This document shows positions 25,467-33,187 of a DNA stretch of 35,496 nucleotides, in pieces. The translations under genes were made by a program, and so were the position numbers. Below the pieces are notes generated by a model. The model saw only the letters and a list, made by a program, of their open reading frames with translations, was not told the DNA's origin and did no database searches. How positions within the stretch are numbered: position 1 is the stretch's first letter; every line of letters starts with the position of its first letter. This DNA comes from Winogradskyella psychrotolerans (GTDB lineage Bacteria > Bacteroidota > Bacteroidia > Flavobacteriales > Flavobacteriaceae): positions 795 to 36,290 of the forward strand of contig NZ_JAHKPN010000024.1 of NCBI RefSeq assembly GCF_018860545.1, written 5' to 3'.

Positions 25467-26789
25467 TTATCTATATAACGGAATATTTAATCCTAAATAC
25501 ACATCTGTAGTCTTAGAACTATCAGACAGCAAGTTTGTAAAAACAGATCCCGAACCAACAGTTAAAGGGCCTAAACGCATACCACCACCAAAAGACATAT
25601 CACCATATTGTCTAAAACTTAATGGAGCGTAAAAGCTAAACCATTTGGTTTCTAATCGCGGTGCCAACGTTACGGTATTAATAACTGAAGTGCTCAATTC
25701 TGAACCTTTTTTTACCATAGATAAGTTGGCTTGTGCGCTCACAAACCATTTTTTTGCTAATCTGTAATCTACAAGTAAATGTAATGCTGTTGGTAATTTA
25801 ATTTTTGCTTCTTTATCAGTTTCTACTCCGTTGTAATTATTTTCTAAAAAGTCCTCTATATCTTCTTCAGGATCTGACGTATTTACGGTAGCATTTAAAT
25901 CATAATTATTAACTGTTGTATTATCATAATTTATAGCACCAATATCTGTCACTGAGACACCGACTTTAAATTTGTAAGGATCTTTGTACGTAGGAAGCTC
26001 ATCATTCTCACGGTCCTTGTACCATTGATACGTGAACCCAATATCTAAACCATAACCAGCAGTAAGATTACTAAAATCTATATCATCAGATTCAAAATCT
26101 TGGCTAGTACCATAGTTTAAACGCCCTTGGGTTACTAAAGTTTCCGTAGATGCATCATAGTTTCCTGCCAAACCAGGACTACTCATAAAGGCACTACCTG
26201 CTCCAAGAAGATACTTCAATGTCACCCCTCCTTTTAATATATGGTTGGGTTTCTCAATAAGAATTCTACCATAGGCCAATCCTACTTCTGCCCAGGCATG
26301 TACGGTTCCGTTTAAATGTTTTGAGTCAAAACTAAAGTCATCATCCGTATCAAATTCATCTTCAATAGCTTCAAAAAGCTCACCACTTATATTGTTAATA
26401 TTAAAGTTTGCTCTTACTCTAGCAACAACACCAATACTGCTTTTTTTATTAAGGTTAAACATAAATGATGGCAATGCAATATCTGCGTTTAAAAAAAAAT
26501 TATTGGCGTCACTTGGGAATTTTTCGGCATCTTCATCAAAATCAAAACTACCATTAGAATTCAAAAGATCATTGATATTAATTCCCAAATAATCACTTCC
26601 ACCAAAAAGACTAGCAGAAACTAAATTAATATCGGCTCTTAAATTAGAACCAACAATACTTGAAGGGTTATACATAACACCTTGGATACCAGAGTAATTA
26701 TCAATAGCATGGCCAACATAACTTTGTGCAAAAGCCATGTTTAAGGTCAGTAAAAAAACAAATAGGTTACATAGTGTAGTGTGTTTCAT
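25467..26789 (-). CDS. DUF5723 family outer-membrane protein
   Basis: 440 residues with a signal peptide (LCNLFVFLLTLNMAFA, cut near AQS). The mature part starts SYVGHAIDNYSGIQGVMYNP and consists of alternating amphipathic strands (for example FNINNISGELFEAIE, AWAEVGLAYGRILIE, YGLDIGFTYQWYKD) ending in LGLNIPLYR, an outer-membrane beta-barrel ending in an aromatic-Arg terminus. This is the DUF5723 pattern. Role unknown; not a TonB receptor (no plug). It lies 169 bp downstream of the NarL-type regulator gene on the same strand, with a TAATTTCG -7-like box at 26820-26813 and a palindrome at 26899-26916, so it may be a target of that regulator. Confidence 0.82.
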   Translation of the reverse strand: MKHTTLCNLFVFLLTLNMAFAQSYVGHAIDNYSGIQGVMYNPSSIVGSNLRADINLVSASLFGGSDYLGININDLLNSNGSFDFDEDAEKFPSDANNFFLNADIALPSFMFNLNKKSSIGVVARVRANFNINNISGELFEAIEDEFDTDDDFSFDSKHLNGTVHAWAEVGLAYGRILIEKPNHILKGGVTLKYLLGAGSAFMSSPGLAGNYDASTETLVTQGRLNYGTSQDFESDDIDFSNLTAGYGLDIGFTYQWYKDRENDELPTYKDPYKFKVGVSVTDIGAINYDNTTVNNYDLNATVNTSDPEEDIEDFLENNYNGVETDKEAKIKLPTALHLLVDYRLAKKWFVSAQANLSMVKKGSELSTSVINTVTLAPRLETKWFSFYAPLSFRQYGDMSFGGGMRLGPLTVGSGSVFTNLLSDSSKTTDVYLGLNIPLYR

Positions 26790-26898
26790 TATGAATTAAG
26801 TTTAGGTTGTGACGAAATTAAAATTATAATTGAATTAGGATTTTTTTTTCTAGATATATAACCGTTTATAAAGGTTAAAGAATAATTATGATAATAAA

Positions 26899-26916
26899 AT
26901 ACCCAAAACTGGGTCC
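26899..26916 (-). promoter_or_regulatory. Candidate regulator-binding palindrome upstream of the DUF5723 gene
   Basis: ATACCCAAAACTGGGTCC: two inverted half sites, ACCCA and TGGGT, with the same 18-bp spacing as the site at 30136-30153. Its centre lies about 100 bases before the predicted DUF5723 transcript start near 26806. A hairpin of five base pairs is the alternative reading. Confidence 0.4.
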
Positions 26917-26958
26917 ATTTTTCTTTGGAATTTGAAAGTTTCATATGCAACAAAAACC

Positions 26959-27579
26959 TTAAAATCTGTATTTCTTTTCTAAGGCATAGCGCATTAACTC
27001 TCCCTTACCTTGAAGTCCAAGAATCCTAATCATGTTTTTACGGTGCGTATCAACCGTATGCACACCTATAAAAAGTTCATCGGCAATTTCTCGAGATGTT
27101 TTTCCTTGTGCTACAAAACTTAAGATTTCCACTTGTCGCTTGGTTAAAATACTTTTCGCCTTTTTATTGGTGTCATTTTCTACTTCTATTTCAATATTTG
27201 CATCAAAATAAGTATTGCCATGATATACCGCTCTTACGGCTTTCAAAACTTCCTCTAAAGGCGAGTTTTTTAATAAATACCCCGAGGCTCCAGCATCTAA
27301 CATTTGATTAATGGCATCCTTTTGATCGAACATTGTAAACCCTAAAACTTTGATATGTGGCCACTCTTTTTTAATTTCTTTTGTAGCTGTAATACCATCC
27401 ATTTTTGGCATTCTAATATCGGTAATAACCAGATTGGGTTGCTTAAGACGTACTAAATCTAAAAGTGTCTCACCATCGTTGGCTGTACCAACAATATCAA
27501 TATCATCTGCGTATTCTAATAATAATTTTATACCATCAATAAGCGATTGATGGTCTTCTGCAATGGCTAGTCGTATCAT
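26959..27579 (-). CDS. NarL/FixJ family response regulator
   Basis: 206 residues. Receiver domain 1-120 with acidic pair E8/D9, phosphoacceptor D54 (VITDIRMPKMDG), T81-region GFTMFD and K103 in YLLKNS. The LuxR-type HTH (about 143-203) contains LTKRQVEILSFVAQGKTSRE and the recognition segment HTVDTHRKNM. The ATG overlaps the stop of the kinase gene in an ATGA, so the two are translationally coupled and surely partners. Nearby palindromes of the 7-2-7 style used by NarL-family regulators lie upstream of its own operon and of the next gene. Nothing in the HTH looks defective. Confidence 0.95.
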   Translation of the reverse strand: MIRLAIAEDHQSLIDGIKLLLEYADDIDIVGTANDGETLLDLVRLKQPNLVITDIRMPKMDGITATKEIKKEWPHIKVLGFTMFDQKDAINQMLDAGASGYLLKNSPLEEVLKAVRAVYHGNTYFDANIEIEVENDTNKKAKSILTKRQVEILSFVAQGKTSREIADELFIGVHTVDTHRKNMIRILGLQGKGELMRYALEKKYRF

Positions 27580-29351
27580 ATTGGTATATCTATTATGATG
27601 GTAGTTCCTTTGTTTATTTCAGACTCAATAGTCAGTTGACCTTCCAAGTGTTCTACACGTTTATCAATACTGCTAATACCCATACCTTTATTAGTTTTGG
27701 TGATTTGATTAGGATTAAAACCTTTTCCGTTGTCCTCAACCATAATGTTTATAATATCCTCATGATTGGTGAGATGAATAGTAACTTCTGAAGCTTCAGC
27801 ATGTTTTATAACATTGGTCGTTAACTCTTGAATGATCCTAAAAAGCGTTAACTCTAAACTGTTTTCCAAACGATTATCCAAACCATGATCTAACACTTCG
27901 ACTTCAATTTTATTTGATGTTGAAACCTTATCAGCCATATGCCGCACTGCTTTTAACAAACCTTGCTTAGCAATAACACCAGAGTTTTTAGCATGTGCTA
28001 CCGAACGTACTTTTTGATACGCTTCTTCAATTAAATTATTGGTTTTGCTATAAAGTTCTGGGGAGTCTTTATCCTTTAAAGCGTTAAAATGTAGCTTTAC
28101 ATTTGCCATGAGTCCACCCAAATCATCATGAAGATCATTAGCAATACGTTGGCGCTCTTTTTCTTGACCTTCGATCATGGCATCTATGGTTATTAACTCT
28201 TGTTCTTTTAAAACCGTTGCTAATTTTTGAGATTCTAATTCTTTTTCTTGCTCGGCTAATTTTTGTTGTCGTTTAGTGTTCTTTAATATTAAAAAAACTA
28301 TGACGCTCCCTAAAGCTAGACTTCCTCCAAGACCAAAGGCGATGTTTTGGTTTTGTTTTCTTTTAGCTTCAATTTCTAAATTGTCTGCCCTAAGTTTTTC
28401 ATTATTATACCTTTCTTCAATAGCTATGATAGATGAATTTTGATCTTTTAAGTTGATAACATCTTTTATAGAATCATATTTATATAGATAATCATAAGCA
28501 TTTACCCAATCTTTCATATAATAAAACGTAGCATCAATATTGGAATAAAGAATTTTTTTGCTCTTTCTATTTAATCGTGGTAATTCTATTTTTTCGGCTT
28601 TATTATAATATTCTAATGCATTGACGTACTCTTGTTTTCTTCTGTAAGCATTACCTATATTATTAAAAATACCAAACTCGGTATTTAAGCTTTTAAAATT
28701 TATAGTGTCACTATAATAATGGGATAGCGCCTTATTGTAGTAAAAAATTGCAGAATCTTGGTCCTTATATTTTCTAGAATACAACGAGCCAATATATGTT
28801 GAAATATTCATCTGCATTTTTGTACTATCGATATCAATCGCCTGTTTTAGGGCCTTAAATAAATAATACTTCGCAGAATCCTTTTGGTTATTTTTTATTT
28901 TTTCTATACCTATATGTGTATCATAAGCGATCATCCATTTATTAGAATTTGTACGTTTGGCATGCTCATAAACTTCCTGGAGGTAGTAGGCTGTATTGGA
29001 TTCTAAATTATTCTGACTATCCAATAATAAATAAATTTCTAAATTAATTTCAGCTATTTTTTCAGCAACCTTCTCTTTTTTATAGAAATCTAAAGCCGTT
29101 TTATAATAACCAAGGGCACTGTCTTCCAAATTTAAATTTTCATACGACTTAGCGATCATAAAATTTACCTCAGCCAATTCTATAGTATTAGTGGACTTCA
29201 ATTGAGAACTAGCAAGGTTAATAACAGCTTGATAATTCTCGTTTTTATAAAGTAATTGGATTTCTGAAACAGAGGTAAACAGTGACTCTTGCCCCATACT
29301 ACTAATAGGCCAGAACACAAATATGAGTATGGTCAATACTATTTTATCCAC
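27576..29351 (-). CDS. TPR-containing sensor histidine kinase (HisKA_3 type)
   Basis: 591 residues. A signal-like N-terminus (IVLTILIFVFWPISSMG) leads to an extracytoplasmic array of tetratricopeptide repeats (about 30-300; for instance YNKALSHYY and ALEYYNKAEK), a membrane helix about 337-357, a coiled coil, and a HisKA_3 domain with H408 in IANDLHDDLGG. The HATPase domain has N-box ELTTNVIKHA, EDNGKGF and KGMGISSID. Start codon: GTG at 29351, inside the last codons of the lipoprotein gene (GTGGATAA overlap of 8 bases); no ATG exists before the signal sequence ends. GAAGGAG lies upstream. The TPRs probably bind a protein or peptide in the periplasm, and the adjacent lipoprotein is the obvious candidate. 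Confidence 0.94.
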   Translation of the reverse strand: MDKIVLTILIFVFWPISSMGQESLFTSVSEIQLLYKNENYQAVINLASSQLKSTNTIELAEVNFMIAKSYENLNLEDSALGYYKTALDFYKKEKVAEKIAEINLEIYLLLDSQNNLESNTAYYLQEVYEHAKRTNSNKWMIAYDTHIGIEKIKNNQKDSAKYYLFKALKQAIDIDSTKMQMNISTYIGSLYSRKYKDQDSAIFYYNKALSHYYSDTINFKSLNTEFGIFNNIGNAYRRKQEYVNALEYYNKAEKIELPRLNRKSKKILYSNIDATFYYMKDWVNAYDYLYKYDSIKDVINLKDQNSSIIAIEERYNNEKLRADNLEIEAKRKQNQNIAFGLGGSLALGSVIVFLILKNTKRQQKLAEQEKELESQKLATVLKEQELITIDAMIEGQEKERQRIANDLHDDLGGLMANVKLHFNALKDKDSPELYSKTNNLIEEAYQKVRSVAHAKNSGVIAKQGLLKAVRHMADKVSTSNKIEVEVLDHGLDNRLENSLELTLFRIIQELTTNVIKHAEASEVTIHLTNHEDIINIMVEDNGKGFNPNQITKTNKGMGISSIDKRVEHLEGQLTIESEINKGTTIIIDIPI

Positions 29352-30078
29352 CTATTATGATATCTCCTTCTTGTTCTCTAGGTTTTTTTTCACCAAATAA
29401 TGAAGTTAAAGCAAGTGGCAACCCACAAGGATTACTATCATATGTAGTTCCCATGGCAGCAACACAACCTTTAAAATCGTTTAAAAGACCATCTATATAG
29501 AAAGCATCATCATGAAACACGTATACTTTTAACTTCTTATGTTTTGCTAAATTTAATTTACATAGACCAACTTTATCTATTTCGATCGTTGTTGTTAAAA
29601 AATGAGAGGTATCATATTTACGTGTGATAGCTCCATCTAGTTTATTTAACAAAACAACTATAGCATTGATATCTTTGGTTGAAACATTTAATACATCTAC
29701 AATTTCATTTGTTTTATTAGGTGGATTATAGATTGGAAAGTTCAAGTAAATCTCACCATCATTCATATTAGTGTCGAAAGAATTCCCTGAAATTCCCTCA
29801 GTATCAAAATGTCTATCCTTAAACGTTATTTTCTCTTCAGTGGTCAATTCTCTCTGAGATTGCTTAGGTACGTACTTATTTGAAGTTCTTGATATATTGA
29901 AAAGTCTTTTTTTTACATCTTCGAGTTCGATCTGAGATTTATTGAAACCTTTTTCTAAGTTACTTAGTTCAGTATTTCGCTCTTTTAATTTCTTATTGCA
30001 ATCTGAACAATCGTTGCATCCAAAAATTAAAAAAATGGGAAAAATCAATAGATTCCACTTTAACACTTTAGTTTTCAT
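29344..30078 (-). CDS. Lipoprotein of the two-component operon, unknown family
   Basis: 244 residues. Lipoprotein signal LLIFPIFLIFGC with Cys21 as first mature residue, followed by CNDCSDC, so Cys21, Cys24 and Cys27 are closely spaced. A charged coiled coil spans about 28-60 (LKERNTELSNLEKGFNKSQ). The C-terminal domain (about 80-235) is mixed alpha/beta with ITRKYDTSHFLTTTIEIDKV, VYVFHDDAFYIDGLLNDF and two further cysteines (KGCVAAMG, SNPCGLPL), then an acidic tail ending DIIIGG. I do not recognise a family. It is the first gene of the operon and overlaps the kinase start by 8 bases; that organisation suggests an accessory sensor or a signal carrier for the TPR kinase. Confidence 0.7.
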   Translation of the reverse strand: MKTKVLKWNLLIFPIFLIFGCNDCSDCNKKLKERNTELSNLEKGFNKSQIELEDVKKRLFNISRTSNKYVPKQSQRELTTEEKITFKDRHFDTEGISGNSFDTNMNDGEIYLNFPIYNPPNKTNEIVDVLNVSTKDINAIVVLLNKLDGAITRKYDTSHFLTTTIEIDKVGLCKLNLAKHKKLKVYVFHDDAFYIDGLLNDFKGCVAAMGTTYDSNPCGLPLALTSLFGEKKPREQEGDIIIGG

Positions 30079-30105
30079 CTGTATAAGGTATTAGTTGGTT
30101 ACATA

Positions 30106-30134
30106 CAAAGGTGCTAAATAGAAGCACACCAAAA
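30106..30134 (-). promoter_or_regulatory. Candidate promoter of the lipoprotein-kinase-regulator operon
   Basis: On the minus strand TTTTG (30134-30130) and CACCTTTG (30113-30106), one base off TAnnTTTG, are 16 bases apart, slightly short. The predicted start near 30101 leaves a leader of about 23 bases to the ATG at 30078. Confidence 0.4.
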
Positions 30135-30135
30135 C

Positions 30136-30153
30136 ATACCTAGTACAGGGTAT
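30136..30153 (-). promoter_or_regulatory. Candidate autoregulatory operator, ATACC-N8-GGTAT
   Basis: ATACCTAGTACAGGGTAT is an 18-bp near-palindrome directly abutting the upstream promoter box, centred about 44 bases before the predicted transcript start, a classical activator position. It shares spacing and outer half sites with 26899-26916. Confidence 0.45.
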
Positions 30154-30226
30154 ATTTCTGAAAAAAGTTAAAGCTAAAATGTTAATTGTGCAGAAATTTC
30201 AGACAAACGACCTAAAAAACAGATGA

Positions 30227-30412
30227 TTACATAAAAACAAACTTTATAGCTGCAATCATGCCTATAAAACCAATAAAAGCAATGAGTACCCAAATTGTAC
30301 CTTTATAATACTTTTTGTGAAGTAGAAGATCTTTTCGATACTGAAAGCCAATAACGATTGCAAAGGCAATAAAAAATAATATTCCAAAAATCAATTGACC
30401 AGTACTAAACAT
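30227..30412 (-). CDS. Small two-helix membrane protein
   Basis: 61 residues from ATG 30412 (MFSTGQLIFGILFFIAFAIV). The frame extends to a TTG at 30430, but a perfect promoter box lies at 30435-30428, leaving no room for translation there. Two membrane helices (about 6-23 and 38-58) flank a short basic loop (QYRKDLLLHKKYYKG), which places both ends outside. Such short proteins are conserved in flavobacteria as far as I recall, without known function. It is encoded divergently from the MazG-like gene; the two start regions overlap. Confidence 0.75.
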   Translation of the reverse strand: MFSTGQLIFGILFFIAFAIVIGFQYRKDLLLHKKYYKGTIWVLIAFIGFIGMIAAIKFVFM

Positions 30413-30427
30413 CTTCTTATTTTTATG

Positions 30428-30459
30428 CAAAAATAAGGATTAAAACCACAACTATGCAA
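30428..30459 (-). promoter_or_regulatory. Promoter of the small membrane protein gene
   Basis: On the minus strand TTG (30459-30457), 21 bases, then TATTTTTG (30435-30428), an exact TAnnTTTG. The start would be near 30423 with a leader of about 11 bases. It overlaps the first codons of the divergent MazG-like gene. Confidence 0.6.
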
Positions 30460-30840
30460 GACAAAATTAAGGCTGTAAAAGCATTCCACACCGCTTTTAA
30501 AATTGGACATCGCGAAACTCCAAAAGCCGACTTAGGTTTAGACAAAAACCTATTACGTTACGAGTTAATGCGCGAAGAAAATGAAGAATATTTAGAAGCT
30601 GCTAAGACTAATGATTTAGTGGAAGTTGCTGATGCTTTAGGAGATATGCTTTACATACTTTGTGGTACCATAATAGAACATGGCATGCAGCATAAAATTG
30701 AAGAAGTATTTGAAGAAATACAACGCAGTAATATGAGCAAATTAGGAGCCGATGGAGAACCTATTTATCGTGAAGATGGTAAGGTACTAAAAGGTCCAAA
30801 TTACTTTAAACCAAATATAAAAGACATCTTAGAGTCATAA
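30454..30840 (+). CDS. MazG-like nucleoside triphosphate pyrophosphohydrolase family
   Basis: 128 residues of the all-alpha NTP pyrophosphohydrolase superfamily (MazG, HisE, dUTPase-like). The metal-binding helix pair is visible: E38-x-x-E-like motif in LMREENEEYLEA and the second acidic helix VEVADALGDMLYIL (ExxD). The C-terminal EDGKVLKGPNYFKPNIKDIL segment is typical of the short flavobacterial members. Such enzymes hydrolyse NTPs to NMP and pyrophosphate as housecleaning enzymes; the preferred nucleotide cannot be told. Cytoplasmic. It is followed directly by a strong hairpin terminator shared with ilvE. Confidence 0.85.
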   Translation: MQDKIKAVKAFHTAFKIGHRETPKADLGLDKNLLRYELMREENEEYLEAAKTNDLVEVADALGDMLYILCGTIIEHGMQHKIEEVFEEIQRSNMSKLGADGEPIYREDGKVLKGPNYFKPNIKDILES

Positions 30841-30842
30841 AA

Positions 30843-30890
30843 AAAAAAGCAGCTATTCACTGAGATTAGACGAAGTGTAGCTGCTTTTTT
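30843..30890. terminator. Bidirectional terminator between the MazG-like gene and ilvE
   Basis: AAAAAAGCAGCTA and TAGCTGCTTTTTT form the outer stem, with an inner CACT/AGTG extension after a TT bulge and a 12-nt loop. A- and T-tracts on both sides let it end transcripts of both convergent genes. Confidence 0.85.
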
Positions 30891-30910
30891 CTATTTTAAA
30901 AATAACGCAT

Positions 30911-31978
30911 TTATTTTATTTCATATCTCCAATTGTGAGTATCATCAGAAATATTATACTGAATATCTAATAATGTTTGTTTAAATAATTTAGCATAAGA
31001 ATCTTCGGCTCCAGAAATTTCAAACAACTCATTACGATGTTGAAATGCAGAAATCTCGCTAATAACAGCTGCAGTACCTGCTCCAAAAACCTCCTTCAAA
31101 CTTCCGTCCTTTGCAGCATTCTTTATTTCATCTACTTTGACTTGTCTGACTTCACAAGTAATTCCTAAGTCCTCTGCTAATTGAATTATACTTTTTCTTG
31201 TAATTCCGTCTAAAATACGATCACTAACCGGTGCTGTGATTAACGTATCATTGACTCTAAAAAAGACATTCATAGTACCAGCTTCTTCTAAAAACGTATG
31301 TGAATCTGCATCAGTCCAAATAATTTGTTGAAAGCCTTCTTTTTGCGCTAAACTTGTTGGATAAAATTGCGCGGCATAATTACCTGCTGCTTTTGCGGCA
31401 CCAACACCTCCATTTGCAGATCTACTAAACTCTTCTGCTACTAAAACACGAACCGGAGAATTGTAATATGATTGTGCAGGAGAACAAATAATCATAAATC
31501 GATACATATTTGCCGGAGACGCAGAAATTGCTGGTTCAGTTGCAATTACAAAAGGACGTATATACATAGAGTTTCCTATGCCTGGTTTTATCCAGTCATT
31601 ATCCAACTTTAACAATTCCTCTAAACCTTCAAAGAAATACTCTTCTGGAAACGCTGGTATTGCCAAACGTGCTGCAGATTTGTTAATGCGTTCAAAATTT
31701 GCCTTTGGTCTAAATAGAAATACCTTTCCATCGTCATCTTTATAAGCTTTCATACCTTCAAAAACCGCTTGTCCATAATGAAACACTCGTGCAGAAGGAT
31801 CAAATGTCATTGGCTGATAAGGCATAATTTTGGGATCTTGCCATTTACCGTCTTCATAATCACAAACAAACATATGGTCTGTAAACACACGACCAAAGTC
31901 TAAGTTACTAAAATCTACTGTATTAATTTTAGATGTTTCAGAAGTTTCAATGCTGAGTTTATCTGTATGATTGGCCAT
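30911..31978 (-). CDS. ilvE: Branched-chain amino acid aminotransferase (IlvE)
   Basis: PLP fold-type IV enzyme making and degrading leucine, isoleucine and valine. 355 residues, as in the longer eukaryote-like subgroup. The PLP lysine is in GGVGAAKAAGNYAAQF; other blocks are FHYGQAVFEGMKAYK, MYIRPFVIATEP, LEEAGTMNVFF, ILDGITRKSI and the phosphate-binding EVFGAGTAAVI. The start ATG at 31978 gives the usual N-terminal extension. TACTTTTG at 32006-31999 is a perfect -7 box with about 15 bases of leader. The gene stands alone between terminator and divergent DUF4920 gene. Confidence 0.97.
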   Translation of the reverse strand: MANHTDKLSIETSETSKINTVDFSNLDFGRVFTDHMFVCDYEDGKWQDPKIMPYQPMTFDPSARVFHYGQAVFEGMKAYKDDDGKVFLFRPKANFERINKSAARLAIPAFPEEYFFEGLEELLKLDNDWIKPGIGNSMYIRPFVIATEPAISASPANMYRFMIICSPAQSYYNSPVRVLVAEEFSRSANGGVGAAKAAGNYAAQFYPTSLAQKEGFQQIIWTDADSHTFLEEAGTMNVFFRVNDTLITAPVSDRILDGITRKSIIQLAEDLGITCEVRQVKVDEIKNAAKDGSLKEVFGAGTAAVISEISAFQHRNELFEISGAEDSYAKLFKQTLLDIQYNISDDTHNWRYEIK

Positions 31979-31998
31979 AATTATATGTGATTTTAAAA

Positions 31999-32006
31999 CA
32001 AAAGTA
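31999..32006 (-). promoter_or_regulatory. ilvE -7 promoter box
   Basis: TACTTTTG on the minus strand fits TAnnTTTG; at the -33 position, 19 bases upstream, only TTTT is present. Divergent to the DUF4920 promoter. Confidence 0.5.
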
Positions 32007-32051
32007 CATAATCAGTACGTTTAATAAAAGGTTATATTCCGTTAAATTAAC

Positions 32052-32059
32052 TAAATTTG
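32052..32059 (+). promoter_or_regulatory. DUF4920 -7 promoter box
   Basis: TAAATTTG fits TAnnTTTG, about 37 bases before the ATG at 32096. No clear -33 box. Confidence 0.4.
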
Positions 32060-32095
32060 TAATTATATAATAATTCAAATCAAAACCTTTTAATA

Positions 32096-32599
32096 ATGAA
32101 AAAAATCATTTTACTTTTTGCAATAAGCTTAGTTGCATTCTCTTGCAAAGACGACACTAAAACAGCAGAAGTTAAAGCTGAAGACGCACCACAAGAAATC
32201 GCTTATGCCTCTTTCGGAAAAGAAATAAATGACACCGATGCATTAACATCTGCAGACTTGATGGAAAAATACAAAACCTTAAAAGCGGGTGATACCATTA
32301 CGTCTAAAGTAAAAGGTAAAATCATTGAGGTCTGTTCTAAAAAAGGCTGTTGGATGACCTTAGATATGGGTGACGACAATAAAGTGATGGTAAAATTTAA
32401 GGATTACGGTTTTTTTATGCCTTTAAATGCTGAAGGTGAAGTCGTAATGAACGGAAAAGCATACGTTTCAGAAACTCCAGTTGAAGAATTAAGACATTAT
32501 GCTGAAGATGCTGATAAAACCGCAGAAGAAATTGCAATGATTACTGACCCTAAATTTGAATATGGTTTTGAAGCCGATGGAGTTTTACTTAAACAATAA
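32096..32599 (+). CDS. DUF4920 domain lipoprotein
   Basis: 167 residues. Lipoprotein signal (LLFAISLVAFSC, Cys17), an acidic linker, and a DUF4920 domain from about 36. The centre is an OB-like beta region with KGKIIEVCSKKGCWMTLDMG, holding a CxxxxC pair that may bind metal or form a disulfide, then VMVKFKDYGFFMPLNAEGEV and a helix rich in acidic residues. It is expected in the periplasm, membrane anchored. Its 3' end overlaps the start of a heme-lipoprotein gene by 23 bases, which hints at a joint role in redox or metal handling; no function is established for the family that I know of. Confidence 0.85.
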   Translation: MKKIILLFAISLVAFSCKDDTKTAEVKAEDAPQEIAYASFGKEINDTDALTSADLMEKYKTLKAGDTITSKVKGKIIEVCSKKGCWMTLDMGDDNKVMVKFKDYGFFMPLNAEGEVVMNGKAYVSETPVEELRHYAEDADKTAEEIAMITDPKFEYGFEADGVLLKQ

Positions 32600-33035
32600 A
32601 GTTTTAAACATCGGTATTTTTTTCTTTTTGATACTCGTAAGCTGTAAAAATGAAGAAAAAGTTACCGAAGAACCTATAAAGAAAGCTGTTGTATACGATA
32701 TGTATCAACCTTCTGAAATGGCAGGTTTCATGAATGCTATGTACGCTTACAATCAACAATTAAAAGCACAAATTGTTGCTGGTGAAACCCCAACAAGCTT
32801 ACCTATAGATTTATTAAAATTGCATTCCGCAGAAATGACGGATGGTAAATCTAGAACTCAAAATTGGCAAAGTTTTGTCAATGTATTTATAGCCTCGCAA
32901 GAAGCGGTTGTAGACACATTATCTAATACGGAGCTCAAAGAACGTTATAATAATGCGATTAACAATTGCTTAAACTGTCATAAAACGGAATGCACAGGAC
33001 CGATTCCTAAAATTAAGAAACTACTGATTCAGTAA
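32577..33035 (+). CDS. Cytochrome c'-like heme lipoprotein
   Basis: The frame opens at TTG 32556, but ATG 32577 gives a better start (152 residues) with a lipoprotein signal FFFLILVSC, Cys23. The mature protein is mostly alpha-helical (MAGFMNAMYAYNQQLKAQI; NWQSFVNVFIASQEAVVDTL; LKERYNNAINNCLNCHKTEC). A single CxxCH heme motif, CLNCH at about 131-135, lies only 17 residues from the C-terminus. A four-helix protein with a C-terminal CxxCH is the plan of class II cytochromes (c' and related), so heme attachment in the periplasm is likely. Overlap with the DUF4920 gene suggests translational coupling. No axial methionine can be assigned. Confidence 0.75.
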   Translation: MEFYLNNKVLNIGIFFFLILVSCKNEEKVTEEPIKKAVVYDMYQPSEMAGFMNAMYAYNQQLKAQIVAGETPTSLPIDLLKLHSAEMTDGKSRTQNWQSFVNVFIASQEAVVDTLSNTELKERYNNAINNCLNCHKTECTGPIPKIKKLLIQ

Positions 33036-33059
33036 AAAAGATATAAGATTGCTACGCTT

Positions 33060-33089
33060 TTAGAATCAATAAGCAAGACTTGATTCTAA
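33060..33089. repeat. Inverted repeat between the heme lipoprotein gene and mnmD
   Basis: A perfect 10-bp stem, TTAGAATCAA (33060-33069) / TTGATTCTAA (33080-33089), with a 10-nt loop, 24 bases after the stop. No T-tract on either side, so it may be a 3'-end-protecting hairpin or a protein-binding palindrome. Confidence 0.5.
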
Positions 33090-33187
33090 CAAAATAACAA
33101 ACAGAAGTATTTTTAGTTAAACTGAAATATTTGGTTCAAAAAGAAATCAGATGCATCGTGTGACAAAAATTGAATAGTCAAAAACAT

